From Saussurea involucrata (taxonomy: Eukaryota; Streptophyta; Magnoliopsida; Asterales; Asteraceae), in NCBI GenBank assembly GCA_033807775.1, contig CM066314.1:39298001-39362000 (forward strand): a DNA stretch of 64,000 nt. Direction: 5' to 3'. Shown piece after piece: positions 11,254 to 22,896 of this stretch. The first letter of the stretch is position 1. The number at the start of each line of letters is the position of its first letter. Both the position numbers and the translations under genes were made by a program. The notes under the pieces are model-generated. The model made no database searches, was not told where the DNA came from, and saw only the letters and a list, made by a program, of their open reading frames with translations.

Positions 11254-11749
11254 ATGACATCTACTACTGAAGCTCCTACCGCTAAGACCCCCACTGCTGC
11301 TGAAAGTGTTGTACTCACAAAAGCTCCTCAGGTTACTTTTAAACTCGAGCAAGTTACCTTTCAAAGCAACAACCCTTATGCTCTCTTCGACTTCCCTCAA
11401 AAGAAGCAGGTCACACACCTTGATGACGCTGTAAACTTTCTCAAAACTTGTCCTCTATCGACAGCTCTGACCATCGCACCCTCTGCTCATCGGAGTCTTC
11501 TAGCTTAGTTCTGGTATACTGCCAGAAGAGCTCAAGTACCCTCAACCAAAGACCCAAAGAAAATGCTCGATGTCATTCTTTGTGACACCAAACATGACAC
11601 TTCCAAGATCACCCCTGGTACTATCAGGCGTGCCCTGAACCTTCCTGGTAGTTCCAAAGAAAAACGCTTTGTTCCTATGCCAAACCCTAAACTTCTGAGC
11701 TTTCCTTTGTTAACAAGTTATTAACTGTTACAGGTCCTAATTTGGGCGA
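11254..11749 (+). pseudogene. Post-pol ORF of element 1, N-terminal part
   Basis: The ATG at 11254 opens a frame (MTSTTEAPTAKTP...) with TAG at 11506-11508 and a second stop near 11729. The segment up to the nested gypsy element corresponds in position to the start of the post-pol frame of the second element at 58110. Such frames are often called env-like in Sireviruses, but no signal peptide or membrane helix is visible here. About 1.5 kb that separates this segment from the coiled-coil part in element 2 is missing, so the frame was deleted as well as split at the nested insertion. Confidence 0.6.
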
Positions 11750-13008
11750 TGTTTGGGTAAAAAATCACACCCTCGACCGACTTGGGAAACTCCCTCGACA
11801 TGACCCATGGACCTTGATTACCCTAAATCTACGACGGTCATACCCCCGACCAACAAAGGTAATAGCCATTATTGCCATACCCCCGACACACGATAATTGG
11901 TTATTAAAAGCCTTATTGGGTCAATAATCATCTTACATCTAATGATCGCACGTCGCACATCGTTAGTCTCACAACATTAATCTTATGTCACTAGTCTTAC
12001 ATCGCCAGTTACGACTCGTCGGTCTTACGTCGACAGTCTCTTATCATCGGTCTTATATCGCTCTGGTCCTGCGCCAACATCTTCTTGACATCCTGGTCTT
12101 ACGACCTAGTCCTATGACATCGTCATCTTGGTCTTACGACCAAATGGTCTTACGACATTTCTATAAGACCATTCTCATTTTAAAGTAAAGTCATAGTACC
12201 TTATCTCCTGATTAAAGATCGAAAGTCTTTTACCTCACGACATTCGACCTCGACGTCGTACGTTTCACATGACCGTCGTATAAAACCATGCGACCTCGGC
12301 CGACTAACGCGTTATACGACTGTTATATTTGTTTAAGTGTTTAATGCAGGAGTCAAAGTCATTTATGGACAAACGGCTATAACCGACGAGATCAGTTATG
12401 GGCATCTAAACTCACATTGAAGACGACGACCGTTATAACAATCATCAAAGATCTTAATGATTCAATTAAAGTCATCCGAAGACTATAAAATCCCAGCTCA
12501 ATCATCAGTTCAAGACACGTGATCAACACCGAATACACAGAGAGAGATAGAACAAGAGCATCGAACAACAGAAGCAAACACAATCACTCGAAGAATATTC
12601 ATTTGAAGCAAAGAGATCATTCATAGAAGATCACTCTCGACGCAAGACTATCGCTCTCGACCAACAGTTTATACATAGTTTTCACACACGACGCACACCG
12701 TGTTTACATTCCAAACACTTGTACTTTACATTTCGAAGTCTTTTCTTCATTTGTATTGTAATCTCTGTATGATCGACACCCGGAACACCAAGGACATCGC
12801 CCCTGATTGGCGACCATAGTACAGCGACAACATCCACTGTCGTCCGCAGGTTTTTTCCTCGTTGAGGTTTTTCCTGCGTCATCAAATCCTTTGTCTCATT
12901 TACATTTTTGTCTTTGTCGCACGCCTTTGTCGAAAGATTCCTTTCTTTAGTTGTTAAAGTCCACATCGACCTTAAGTTGTTCCTTTGGTGCGATTTTTGG
13001 CATTAACA
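11750..13008 (+). repeat. 5' LTR of nested Tat-like element
   Basis: TGTTTGGG start, ATTAACA end, TATA-box TATAAAAT at 12484-12491. U3 carries repeated TCTTACGAC/TCTTATATC motifs from about 11930 to 12160. Confidence 0.9.
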
Positions 13009-13110
13009 GTTTGGCGCCATCCGTGGGACCTCATCTAGATAAAATCTTCGACGAACGTGCGTCTTACTAACAGTTTCTTGGAGTTTCCTCTGTTTTCGAT
13101 TCGCAGGAAA

Positions 13111-13743
13111 ATGGCAGAACAGACTGCTGTCTCAACGCATGAAGAGCTCGAAAATGCACAATATGCTCCTGAAGCAGTCAGCGATTATCGCCTGGAGGAA
13201 GTTATCCTAGATCAAAGCAAGCCTGAGCAAAAAGTCCTTATCGGATCATCTCTCAGTCCCTGTCTCAGGGAAAAGTTAATATCTTTTTTGCAGGAATATG
13301 CTGACTGTTTTGCCTGGTCGCATGAAGATATGGTTGGCATAGATCCTGATGTCATCTCCCACAAGCTCAACGTCGACCCGTCATTCAAACCTATCAAGCA
13401 GAAGCGACGGAAATTTGCTCCTGAAGGGAATAAGGTGATAAATGACGAAGTCAACAACCTTCTCAAGACAGGGAAGATTCGAGAGGAGAATGACAAACCA
13501 ACAAGATCCCATGGCTCAACTTCACGCAGAATGGAATGCAACTCGAAGTCAAATTTAAGCTTCGCACAAAGCCTTGGCGCGACTCTTACAGGTCCTGCTC
13601 TCCAGCGGCTGATCAACCTCAAGCCCAAGTCAATCAACAACTTCACAGGGTTGATCAACCAATTTTCATTGCAATTCGACGATAGTCACGAAATGGAGAA
13701 GCAGACCAGCGACCTGCGCTGCATCGCCCAAAAACCCGGATAG
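13111..13743 (+). pseudogene. RT-fragment/gag-fragment chimera in the Tat-like element
   Basis: The frame from ATG 13111 to TAG 13741-13743 joins two pieces in reversed order. Residues about 60-130 match the segment just before Tat/Ogre reverse transcriptase: DCFAWSHEDM, GIDPDVISHKLNVDP, KPIKQKRR and a LLKTGKIRE ending. The reading then moves, near 13490-13550, into a gag-like piece (LTGPALQRLINL, LINQFSLQFDDS, DLRCIAQKPG). In complete gypsy elements gag comes first. The gag similarity continues past the stop in another frame (TAIEAYKHGL near 13795). No catalytic RT residues are present. I see no function beyond, perhaps, a gag-like RNA-binding role. Confidence 0.65.
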
Positions 13744-15931
13744 TCCATCCGTGGTCATTTCGATGATCATCGTTCGAAATTGTGGCATCTAAACCGCCAT
13801 CGAAGCATACAAGCATGGTCTCGGTGACGGCTTACGCTTTTCCTTACGATCGCCAAGTGTGGACGACAAAAGGGACAAGACCAAGTGATCATGCATGGCA
13901 ACTACGCACGACAGACAATTGCTTGGCTTTACAAAAAGAACTACCTTGGATGCACAACATGAATACAGTCCCTTCGACCTACCATCTGGCGATCAGATTC
14001 CCAACACCTTAGGGGCTGTAGGAAATCAAAAGTGAACAGAAGGCCGCCCATGATTGCTGCAAAGCAACCTTTAAACCCAAAAATAAGAACAATACTATGG
14101 CAACTGCGCACGACACGACCAACCGATCCACACGCCAGAAAAGGCAGGACTTGGTATCGTCTCGCAGTCTCCACAAGGGCAAAATGATATACCCCATACA
14201 GCGCTCGGTTTCACGACTGAAGTGAAGACGGACTTCACAATAGAGGTAAGTCTCTATAAACATCATCAGGTATGTAACGCACGTCGACGACACTCAGGTA
14301 TAAATTTTTACACATGTCCTTAATCCCCCGACCCTTCATAAGGAAAGGACGGACATCGTTAAATTACCTCCTGTCATAGAGCAGAAAATTATCCATACTA
14401 ACGTTCTATGCAAAATTCGGAATTCCTTTCGAAATCACACACTTCAACAAACCTACAAGCACACAGGAGCGCATGAACGTCAGTCTTACGATTCATAAGA
14501 AATAACGTCTCCAAAGACTATTAGGTTACGACTGTGCATGTCAACCTCTCATGACTGACATGTTATGAAACAGATCTTGCAAGTCAATGCATAAATCGCA
14601 GGATCCAACAGGTACATTCAAAGCTGAGCTCTGAAAATAAAGTCTTATGACTTTTCTCAAATATATGTTCGGCCCAGTCGCCCGGTTACTACAAAAAAAA
14701 ATCCCTCCCTTATGATTCATGTCATAAGAAACATCAATCTTGCAACTTGTGTTGCAAAAAATAAAGTCTCTACGACTTAAACACAGGTCTTACGATTTAC
14801 GTCGTGAGAAATAAAATCTTCACGGCTTGAAGCGCAATTTGTAGTCGTCAATAAATGACGGCTCACATTTTAAATCTTTTAATCGCCAGTCGTGGCAAAC
14901 GCAGGTTACGATTTATAGTCGTCGATAAAAGATGATTCACCTTTTTTATCTTATGACCGCCATTCATGGCAAACACAGGTTAAAATTCTCGGTCGCCAAT
15001 AAAAGCGACTCGCATGTTGAAATCTCATGATCGCTAGTCATGACATATGTCGTCAATAAAGATGACTTGTACATTGAATCTTACAATCACCAGTCCTAGT
15101 AAGACGCATGTCAAATCGCAAAAGTCGCCAATAAGTGCGACTCGCACCTTTTAATCTCAGGATTGCCAATAAAGGAAAGTCGCAAAGTTAACCGTATAAT
15201 CACAAGTAAGGTAAATTTTTTATCGCTTATCGCTAAAGAAAAACTTACACAACGTAACATAGGTCTCTAACGACCGTATCGGCTCGAACGCCAGATCATA
15301 GGTCTCTAACGACCGTATCAGCAACGCCAGATCATAGATCTCTAACGACCGTATCGGCTCGAACGCCAGGTCATAGTTCTCTAACGACCGTATCGGCTCG
15401 AACGCCAGGTCATAGGTCTCTAACGACCGTATCGGCTTGAACGCCAGATCATAGGTCTATAACGACCATATTGGCTGTAAACGCCAGACCACAAGTCCAT
15501 GACAACCGTATCGGCTCGGAACGCCAGAACATAAGTCTTTAACGACTGTATCACAAGATCCTTAAATTTTATCTTGGATCGATCATCTTATGATCGCCGC
15601 CAAGCTTTATTTCGGCCCAATCGTCTTACGATTGACTCCCGACCCATACGTCTCATTTTGACAAAGATTGTCTTACGATCACCGTCGGTTCCTTACGTTT
15701 TAAGGTCGTCTTACGACCGTCAGATGAACACCACAAGTATCTTGCACATAAGAGAACATCTTTCGATCACTGCAACTTACTTAATATCATCGACTGGTCA
15801 CGCAATTTTAGCTGACCAAGCTGGTTTTATTCTAATGATCCGATCAGCAAAAACGACACGACTCATCATTCTACTTTGATGCGAGATCTAAAATTCAAAT
15901 GGCTTCGAAATTCAGATCTCGGGGGGTTAAC
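13744..15931 (+). other. Non-coding interior of the Tat-like element
   Basis: After a short further gag-like remnant (to about 14180) I see no long coding frame. The stretch is rich in TCTTACGA/TCGTAAGA and GTCGTxAATAAA-like motifs (for example near 14483, 14787, 15622, 15670 and 15706), the same family of motifs as in the LTR U3, and holds the tandem array at 15258-15553. Confidence 0.7.
15258..15553 (+). repeat. Tandem array, about 39-bp unit, eight copies
   Basis: The unit is built on ATAGGTCTCTAACGACCG followed by TATCGGCTCGAACGCCAGATC. The first five or so copies are close to identical, the last three are diverged (CATATTGGCTG, ACAAGTCCATGACAACCG). It lies just upstream of the 3' LTR of the Tat-like element. 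Confidence 0.9.
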
Positions 15932-17190
15932 TGTTTGGGTAAAAAATCACACCCTCGACCGACTTGGGAAACTCCCTCGACATGACCCATGGACCTTGAT
16001 TACCCTAAATCTACGACGGTCATACCCCCGACCAACAAAGGTAATAGCCATTATTGCCATACCCCCGACACACGATAATTGGTTATTAAAAGCCTTATTG
16101 GGTCAATAATCATCTTACATCTAATGATCGCACGTCGCACATCGTTAGTCTCACAACATTAATCTTACGTCACTAGTCTTACGTCGCCAGTTACGACTCG
16201 TCGGTCTTACGTCGACAGTCTCTTATCATCGGTCTTATATCGCTCTGGTCCTGCGCCAGCATCATCTTGACATCCTGGTCTTACGACCTAGTCCTATGAC
16301 ATCGTCATCTTGGTCTTACGACCAAATGGTCTTACGACATTTCTATAAGACCATTCTCATTTTAAAGTAAAGTCATAGTACCTTATCTCCTGATTAAAGA
16401 TCGAAAGTCTTTTACCTCACGACATTCGACCTCGACGTCGTACGTTTCACATGACCGTCGCATAAAACCATGCGACCTCGGCCGACTAACGCATTATACG
16501 ACTGTTATATTTGTTTAAGTGTTTAATGCAGGAGTCAAAGTCATTTATGGACAAACGACTATAACCGACGAAATCAGTTATGAGCATTTAAACTCACATT
16601 GAAGACGACGACCGTTATAACAATCATCAAAGATCTTAATGATTCAATTAAAGTCATCTGAAGACTATAAAATCCCAGCTCAATCATCAGTTCAAGACAC
16701 CTGATCAACACCGAATACACAAAGAGAGATAGAACAAGAGCATCGAACAACAGAAGCAAACACAAACACTCGAAGAATATTCATTTGAAGCAAAGAGATC
16801 ATTCATAGAAGATCACTCTCGACGCAAGACTATCGCTCTCGACCAACAGTTTATACATAGTTTTCACACACGACGCACACCGTTTTTACATTCCAAACAC
16901 TTGTACTTTACATTTCGAAGTCTTTTCTTCATTTGTATTGTAATCTCTGTATGATCGACACCCGGAACACCAAGGACATCGCCCCTGATTGGCGACCATA
17001 GTACAGCGACAACATCCACTGTCGTCCGCAGGTTTTTTCCTCGTTGAGGTTTTTCCTGCGTCATCAAATCCTTTGTCTCATTTACATTTTTGTCTTTGTC
17101 GCACGCCTTTGTCGAAAGATTCCTTTCTTTAGTTGTTAAAGTCCACATCGACCTTAAGTTGTTCCTTTGGTGCGATTTTTGGCATTAACA
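15932..17190 (+). repeat. 3' LTR of nested Tat-like element
   Basis: 1,259 bases, near-identical to 11750-13008. Its TATA-box is at 16666-16673. Antisense reading frames of 63 and 94 residues seen in both LTR copies are identical only because the LTRs are. Confidence 0.92.
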
Positions 17191-19666
17191 TGCGACATCA
17201 ACACCTCGCTCACGGATCTATCCAACAAGGTGGAATCTCTCACCACCACTCTCTCCACAAACTCTTCAGCGGTTACAAACCCTGGAGAGGCTCTCAAAAC
17301 CCTCACTGATGAGGTAAAAGGCAAAGCCTCCAGTGCTGATCTGGAGAAGGTGGAAGGTAGCATTGGTCAACTTGCTACTAATCTCGCTGAAAACTCCACC
17401 GCCAATAACACTCTCTCCACCAACTTCTCAGCCTTGTCCAACGAAGTCACATCGTTGAAGACAGTGGTTGGCAATCTTTAGGGAGAGGTGTCTACTCTAA
17501 AGACAGATGTCAGCACTGCGAAAAATCTTCTGCCGCAGATACTCGATCGCCTGAATGCTGCTACATATGCTCCCTCACACTTCACTCAGGTTGATCGAGA
17601 AGATCTTCAAAAGAGCAGTCCTGCTATATCTGGCCTGGAAGACAGATTAGTTGCGATTGAAACCTGCGTTGGATCACTGTCCTGGAAGACAGTGACCCAA
17701 TGCACACTGATGCTGCTGCTGCTGAAATTCCTGTTACCTCCCCCATCCATCATGTGGAAGAAGGGGAGAAGAATCAAGAAGATCTTCCCCATAATGTTGA
17801 GGGGGGGAAGAAAAATCTTGAATACCTTCCCCATAACTCCGAGGGGGAGGGTATTATTTCTGCTTGTACTGAACAACCTCAGGGAGTTGAAAACCTTGAG
17901 GGAACCGAGAAACCTCCCTCTGAATTTAAGGGGGAGCAACTCGATGAAGCTGACGCTGATGTCACAGAACCCTATGCTGATGAGGAAGAATCTGAAGAAG
18001 AAGCTGAAGACGATGAAGACGTCGATATCGCTGACGACGAACCATCAACATCACCTGATAATAATGATGATGATGACGATGATGATGACGGTGACTTCTT
18101 CCTCCAACCAGCAAAGGTCCTTGCTCAAAAAGGGGTTATGATAAAAGAATCATCAGAAGAGGGGACAACGAGAAAGCCTGCAGCGACTGAAGCTGACAAA
18201 GGCAAAAACAAAGGCCTCGCTGCAGAAGGCAATCTGACTATCCTACAAAGAAAGCCAGTTTGTCAGGTACAATATCTTTTCTTCCCTTACACTGCATCCT
18301 TCCTCTATCCCTTCTCAACCTCAGTTTTCCTCTCCATAAAACCTCTATACACTTAAACCTCATTCTTTTCTCTATCTCCTTCTACCAAATGATCTTACTT
18401 AAACGATCGTTGTGTTTCAGCTAGTCCTCTCCCCTGCTTGAGGATCCAGCTGAAGTTCCTCCTGCTGCAACTACAACAATAAATCCAGCTCCTATCGCTG
18501 AAGAAATAATCCCAGTCTTGGATTTCACTGAGACTGATGAACCTGAAGAACAACTGCTTTCTCACAATAAAAGACCTTCCTTAGCTCGTCAAACGCTAAG
18601 TGAAGATGAACAGAAAAAGAGAGAAGCCATGATCAAACATCTTGAAGATCAGCGAATCATCCTTCCTCGATACAAAATCAATGCTCCTAAGTTCAGACTA
18701 TCAAGAAAGGAATTCGCTGAACATCTCAAGGCTGAAAAATAACTCGCCGATCGAAGGAAAGCTGAAGAACAAGATAAAGCCTACGCCATCCAGCTTGTCC
18801 AACAATCGGTAAAGGATCCCGCACTGAAGAAAACTCCCATTGATGTCCAACGTCAATTGTGGAAAGACGCCCAAAAGATCATCGAAGAAAAGACCAAGGT
18901 ATCTGACTCTACCTTGGAATGGTGCAAAGAAAGACTGCACTATCGATTTCGGGCAGCCAGAATCAACAAAGTGTACATCAGGGGAAGAACGCCAATAAAA
19001 GTTCCAGTTGTCGAGGTCGACTTATTCAGAGAGAATGGTACAAAGGAAACCATCTACGCCTCTTCAATCAAAAAATACGGTCTCTCTGAGTGCTTGGAGA
19101 TGAGCATAGCCATTCAGCAATCACGCTCACAATTCAAAGACCATGTCGAGAAAATTCTAAATCAACAGATCGACTTAGTTACATCTGCTGTGGATATTCC
19201 TCCTCCTCCTGCTCTAGTTAAAAAGGGAAGAAGGCCTGCCGGAAAGAAGAAAACTACTCCTTCAGACTCAGGCCCTCCTATCCGAAATGAAACCGGTATT
19301 GGTTTTTCACGCGCTGAAGTTCTTGGTCCTGAACCTGACCTCTCAGCTCTCGACACCTCCCTGCCCCCTGGTGAACGCTTCATCCCTGGAAAAATCTTGA
19401 GTGATCCATATGGTATTTTCTTCAATGACTATGATGGACGAGAACGCTTTCAACGCATCTCTGAGCTTCCCATCACTCCTATCGAACAGCTCAGGGATCT
19501 CGTCTATTGGTGTGGATTCAGAGATGATCTTCTCGGATACTTCATTAAGCCCCTGATATTCAAAAAAGCAAAGAATAGACGGGACCTTGGTGAAAAAGTC
19601 CCTGACTGGATGATCCCTACGACAAAATCCCTTGATGAACTTCTCATTAAGGATGAACCTGAATAG
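17191..19666 (+). pseudogene. Post-pol ORF of element 1, coiled-coil and C-terminal part
   Basis: It resumes after the nested element with heptad-like Leu/Val spacing (DLSNKVESLTT, LEKVEGSIGQLATNL), giving a likely coiled coil. A stop at 17479-17481 and frame changes follow. A strongly acidic region (about 17940-18095, long Asp run) leads to a candidate intron (18267-18420). The C-terminal part (18421-19666) has one stop near 18740 and then a globular stretch (LHYRFRAARINKVYIRG, KKYGLSECLEMS, SDPYGIFFNDYDGRERFQRISELP). The same two blocks occur in element 2 (MHYRTNKSPITGIKI, KQFGLSKWFELS, IPGLYFNDGFGHHRFFRFSQIP), so this domain is conserved between subfamilies. No membrane segment is visible. 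Function is unknown. Confidence 0.6.
18267..18420 (+). other. Candidate intron in the post-pol frame
   Basis: A CAG|GTACAA donor at 18267, a CT-rich 154-base stretch and a TTGTGTTTCAG acceptor at 18420, with open frames on both sides (ending RKPVCQ; resuming SPLLEDPAEVP in another frame). All features of a short plant intron are present. The matching region of element 2 has no such interruption. Confidence 0.5.
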
Positions 19667-19944
19667 CTAATAGGATTTCCTTGTAATTCTTCTATCTTTA
19701 TCAGCTTATATCTTTTGTACTTGTAATTATTATTTGTTGTACTTGTAATTTTTCCACTTCCCTTTGTAACCATATACGAAGTTTAAAGAAAAATTTCAGT
19801 GAATGTACTTTACTCCATCAGTACTTAAAAAGATCCCAGAAAACAGTAAAAGGGACAAATATTTTATGAGTTCTTTTTATCCTTATGTTTTCATAGTTAG
19901 CAATTTTCTTTTTGTTGTTAAGTCATAATCAAATAGGGGGAGAT
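19667..19944 (+). other. 3' untranslated spacer of element 1
   Basis: AT-rich, no frame. It resembles in position and composition the 61702-62003 spacer of element 2 (poly-T with TTGTACTTGTAA blocks), then the purine tract. Confidence 0.6.
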
Positions 19945-20913
19945 TGTTGATCCAAACCCTTAGTGATTTGATAATGACTCTCTGAGAATCACTTAGTGAA
20001 AATTGTAAGTAGACAATATGTATTAAAGTTTCACTATCGCTGATATGTACTATGTCTATACAGTACCGCTGATAGGAAACTCATACTCTTTAATTTTTAC
20101 ATTCAACGATACTGTTCATCAATAAAGCTCTGAGCCTGTTCAGTCTTGTTGATGATCGCTGATAGTTTTAGTTGTTTACTTATGATCCCTGAAGACAAGT
20201 TTCACGTCAACTATGTTCTACGTTGAAGTCGAAGATCAAGCCAAAGAACCAGCGACAAGTCTACTAATGAACTGATGCGGATATCAGCGAAGCCAAGATT
20301 TGTCCACTCAACGTGAAGTTTCAAGTATAAGACTTCAGTGAACATTGAACTTTATCACTCGCTGATAAAGATCTATTCAGCGAAAGCTGATCATGAAGTT
20401 TCCTCTACAAGTTACTTTTGTCTTACCACCTTGCACGCCTCCGTACGAAAATGTCAGAATAGGACATCCCTTTTGTCCATTATCGTACAACCAACTCTGA
20501 TTCTACACTGTTCATCATGCGGCTACTAGGTTGTCTACAAAGGTCAAACCATGCAACCAGTCAGCTGCTGCTACGTGTAAAGTTGTACTGATATGCATTT
20601 AATGCATGCAGTAAATAAGAAGAACCCTACTTCAGAAATGAAGTGCTCGACCATCTTCTTCTCTCTACTACTTTGTGTTAGAATATTATTCGTAATATTC
20701 TTATCTCCTTTCTTACTTAATTCTAGTGCAAGAAAACTTAGTGTTTCTCATAACTTGTTTAGATTAGGTTTAATCCTTAATCTTGTTCCGCAACAAGTTG
20801 TAAATTGTTTGATAAATATCAATAAACAATTTAGAAAAGTAAAATCTGTGTGTTTGTATTCACCCCCCCCCCCCCCCTTTCTACAAACTTGTATAACCCC
20901 TCTGGGACCAACA
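19945..20913 (+). repeat. 3' LTR of Sirevirus-type element 1
   Basis: 969 bases, preceded by the polypurine tract AGGGGGAGA (19935-19943) and followed by the AATTC target duplication. One extra CAGCG-type motif (ATCGCTGATATG) is kept here where the 5' LTR has ATCGTTGATATG. Confidence 0.92.
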
Positions 20914-21014
20914 AATTCAAAATTTATAGTATATATATGTAATAATAAATTTTAAATTCTTTTAATTAACATGTTATATTATTAAATTTTATTACTACAC
21001 TGGTTATATTAATT

Positions 21015-21894
21015 AGAGTGAATTGTGGATTTGGTCCCTATGCTTTGATGGTTTTTGTGACTAAAGTCCCTATACTATGTTTATTGAGGATTTGGTCCTT
21101 GTGGTATTCAGTTTTTCTTGGCCATGGTCCCTCGACTAACATTTTCGTTAACTTCGTTAAGTTAAGGACCATTTTAGCCATTTTTTCTAAATTTTGTATT
21201 TCTACTATAAAAAAAGTAAAACAATATTTTTATACACACACAAATATATACATATATAACTATAGACACACAAATATATATATATATATATATATAATTA
21301 TACACAAATATATGTATATATATACATAACGATATATAACAATTTAATTTTATCATTTTATTGTAATGGTGGAAAAAGATATGGGTTTATTGTTATAATG
21401 TAATTAAAATTTTGATTTAAACAAATCTAATCATAAAATTGTATCTTATTTTATTTTGAGCGAAAAAATAAGATATTGTTTTATGATTTGATTTATTTAA
21501 ATTAAAACATTAATTATGTTAAAGGCGAAAAACAATATTAAAATTGAAACTCCTAATTTTAGAATGATAAAATTGGAGTTCATTTCTCAGTGGTTTTCAA
21601 TAATTTGGTGTTAAAATATCGATAATAAGCTTGTTTGTTACGATGAAAATAAAAGAACAATAAAATTAAATCGTATTTAACATAATTAATGTTTTAATTT
21701 AAATAAATCAAATCATAAAACAATATCTTATTTTTTCGCTCTAAATAAAATAAGATACAATTTTATGATTCGATTTGTTTAAATCAAAATTTTAATTACA
21801 TTATAACAATAAAACCATATCTTTTTCCACCATTACAATAAAATGATAAAATTAAATTGTTATATATCGTTATGTATATATATATACATATATT

Positions 21895-21925
<31 letters not shown>

Positions 21926-22184
21926 TTGTGTGTCTATAGTTATATATGTATATATTTGTGTGTGTATAAAAATATTGTTTTACTTTTTTTATAGTAGAAA
22001 GACAAAATTTAGAAAAAATGGCTAAAATGGTCCTTAACTTAACGAAGTTAACGAAAACGTTAGTCGAGGGACCATGGCCAAGAAAAACTGAATACCACAA
22101 GGACCAAATCCACAATAAACATAGTATAGGGACTTTAGTCACAAAAACCATCAAAGCACAGGAACCAAATCCACAATTCACTCT
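21015..22184. mobile_element. Foldback element with 506-bp inverted arms
   Basis: Left arm 21015-21520 and right arm 21679-22184 are both 506 bases and near-perfect reverse complements, around a 158-base loop. Ends begin AGAGTGAATTGTGG. ATTAATT occurs on both sides (21008-21014 and 22185-22191) as a 7-bp target duplication. Subterminal GGATTTGGTCCCTA-type sequence resembles MULE-related MITEs. The transcript would fold into one long hairpin. Reading frames rich in Tyr and Ile come from TA repeats and are not genes. A diverged short relative lies at 45399-45687. Confidence 0.88.
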
Positions 22185-22191
22185 ATTAATT

Positions 22192-22398
22192 AACATATTA
22201 TATTGATATAAATTTGTTTTAATTATATAATTAAATATTGTAATTGATAATTTTTTGAAGATGTCCTTTTTGGTCATTTTACATGTTTATAAGCTATTTT
22301 GTCAAACGTGACTTCTTCATCAGCTAGCTTATCAACTACGAGCTAGCTTATAAGTCAACAACTAGTTTTTCAGCTACCAGTTAGTTTGCCAAACATAG
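22192..22398. repeat. Harbinger/Tourist-like right terminus, split by the chromovirus
   Basis: GCTAGCTTATAAG, then AGTTTGCCAAACATAG at the chromovirus junction. After removal of the chromovirus it continues CC-TTA (27803-27807), giving CCAAACATAGCC|TTA, a Harbinger-type end related to those at 2497 and 29032. I did not find its own matching left end. Confidence 0.55.
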
Positions 22399-22894
22399 TG
22401 ATATAGAGGACTTAGCAGCAAAAATCAAGAGTCAAATCGAAAGCCAAATCAGAAAACAAAAAAAAGAGCAAAACAGTAAGTTGCGTGGGTAAGCACGCGG
22501 CTTAAACCCATGCAACAGGTCGTGCAAGAATTTGTTTGCATCTCCTTTATTTCTTCTGCACCGCTTTTCCTTTTTTCCTTCTCTTCGCCTACATCATCAT
22601 CAACCCACTCACTTTACAATCGCTTTGAGTTACAAGTCTTTTATTATTATCTTTTAATTATTTTTAGATTAGGATTAAAGTTTAAATTCCTTATTATCTT
22701 TTATCGGTTTAGTATTTATCTTGCTACTAATTTATATTATAAATAGGGTTGATAGGTTTCTTTGTTAATCAGTTTAATAAAAGTTCATCTTTTTAAGAGT
22801 TTCCTCTTAAGTTTTGAGTTTTACGTTTCGTAATTCTCGCCTATCAAAAGGGTTTAGACGCTTGTCGATCCTTCCGCAAATCTACGCTGCGTCA
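22399..22894 (+). repeat. 5' LTR of the chromovirus
   Basis: Starts TGATATAGAGGAC, ends GCTGCGTCA. TATA-box TATAAATA at 22738-22745. Partner at 27299-27797. Confidence 0.92.
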
Positions 22895-22896
22895 AG

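Larger units (their letters stand above)
11750..17190 (+). mobile_element. Nested non-autonomous Tat-like gypsy element
   Basis: Two 1,259-bp LTRs of identical length (11750-13008 and 15932-17190) differ by about 15 bases by eye. Target duplication is GGCGA versus TGCGA (11745-11749 and 17191-17195), four of five matching. TTGGCGCCATCC right after the 5' LTR (13011 onward) is a gypsy-type primer site with a TGGCGCC core, not the initiator-Met type. A GGGGGG purine tract precedes the 3' LTR (15921-15926). The 2.9-kb interior codes only for a short RT-like piece joined to a gag-like piece, so the element must be mobilised by another. It is inserted in the post-pol frame of Sirevirus element 1 and is younger than it. 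Confidence 0.88.
3982..20913 (+). mobile_element. Sirevirus-type copia retrotransposon 1 (with nested gypsy insert)
   Basis: The element has matching LTRs (3982-4953 and 19945-20913), an initiator-Met tRNA primer site, gag, pol in copia order (protease, integrase, RT, RNase H), a post-pol reading frame and a polypurine tract. The target duplication AATTC is perfect (3977-3981 and 20914-20918). Without the 5,441-bp nested element it is about 11.5 kb, normal for a Sirevirus. By eye the LTRs differ at roughly 30 positions including short indels, about 97% identity, so it is older than its nested insert and than the second element at 50633. All frames are broken. Confidence 0.92.

Noticed and set aside
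12682..12966. 94-residue minus-strand protein repeated at 16864-17148
   Set aside because: Apparent conservation is due to the two LTR copies being near-identical.
13212..13658. 148-residue minus-strand frame
   Set aside because: Antisense of the RT/gag chimera.
15258..15553. CRISPR-like array
   Set aside because: Repeats are contiguous without unique spacers, inside a plant retroelement.
21174..21356. Tyr/Ile-rich frames, also 21843-22025
   Set aside because: Products of TA microsatellites within the foldback arms.
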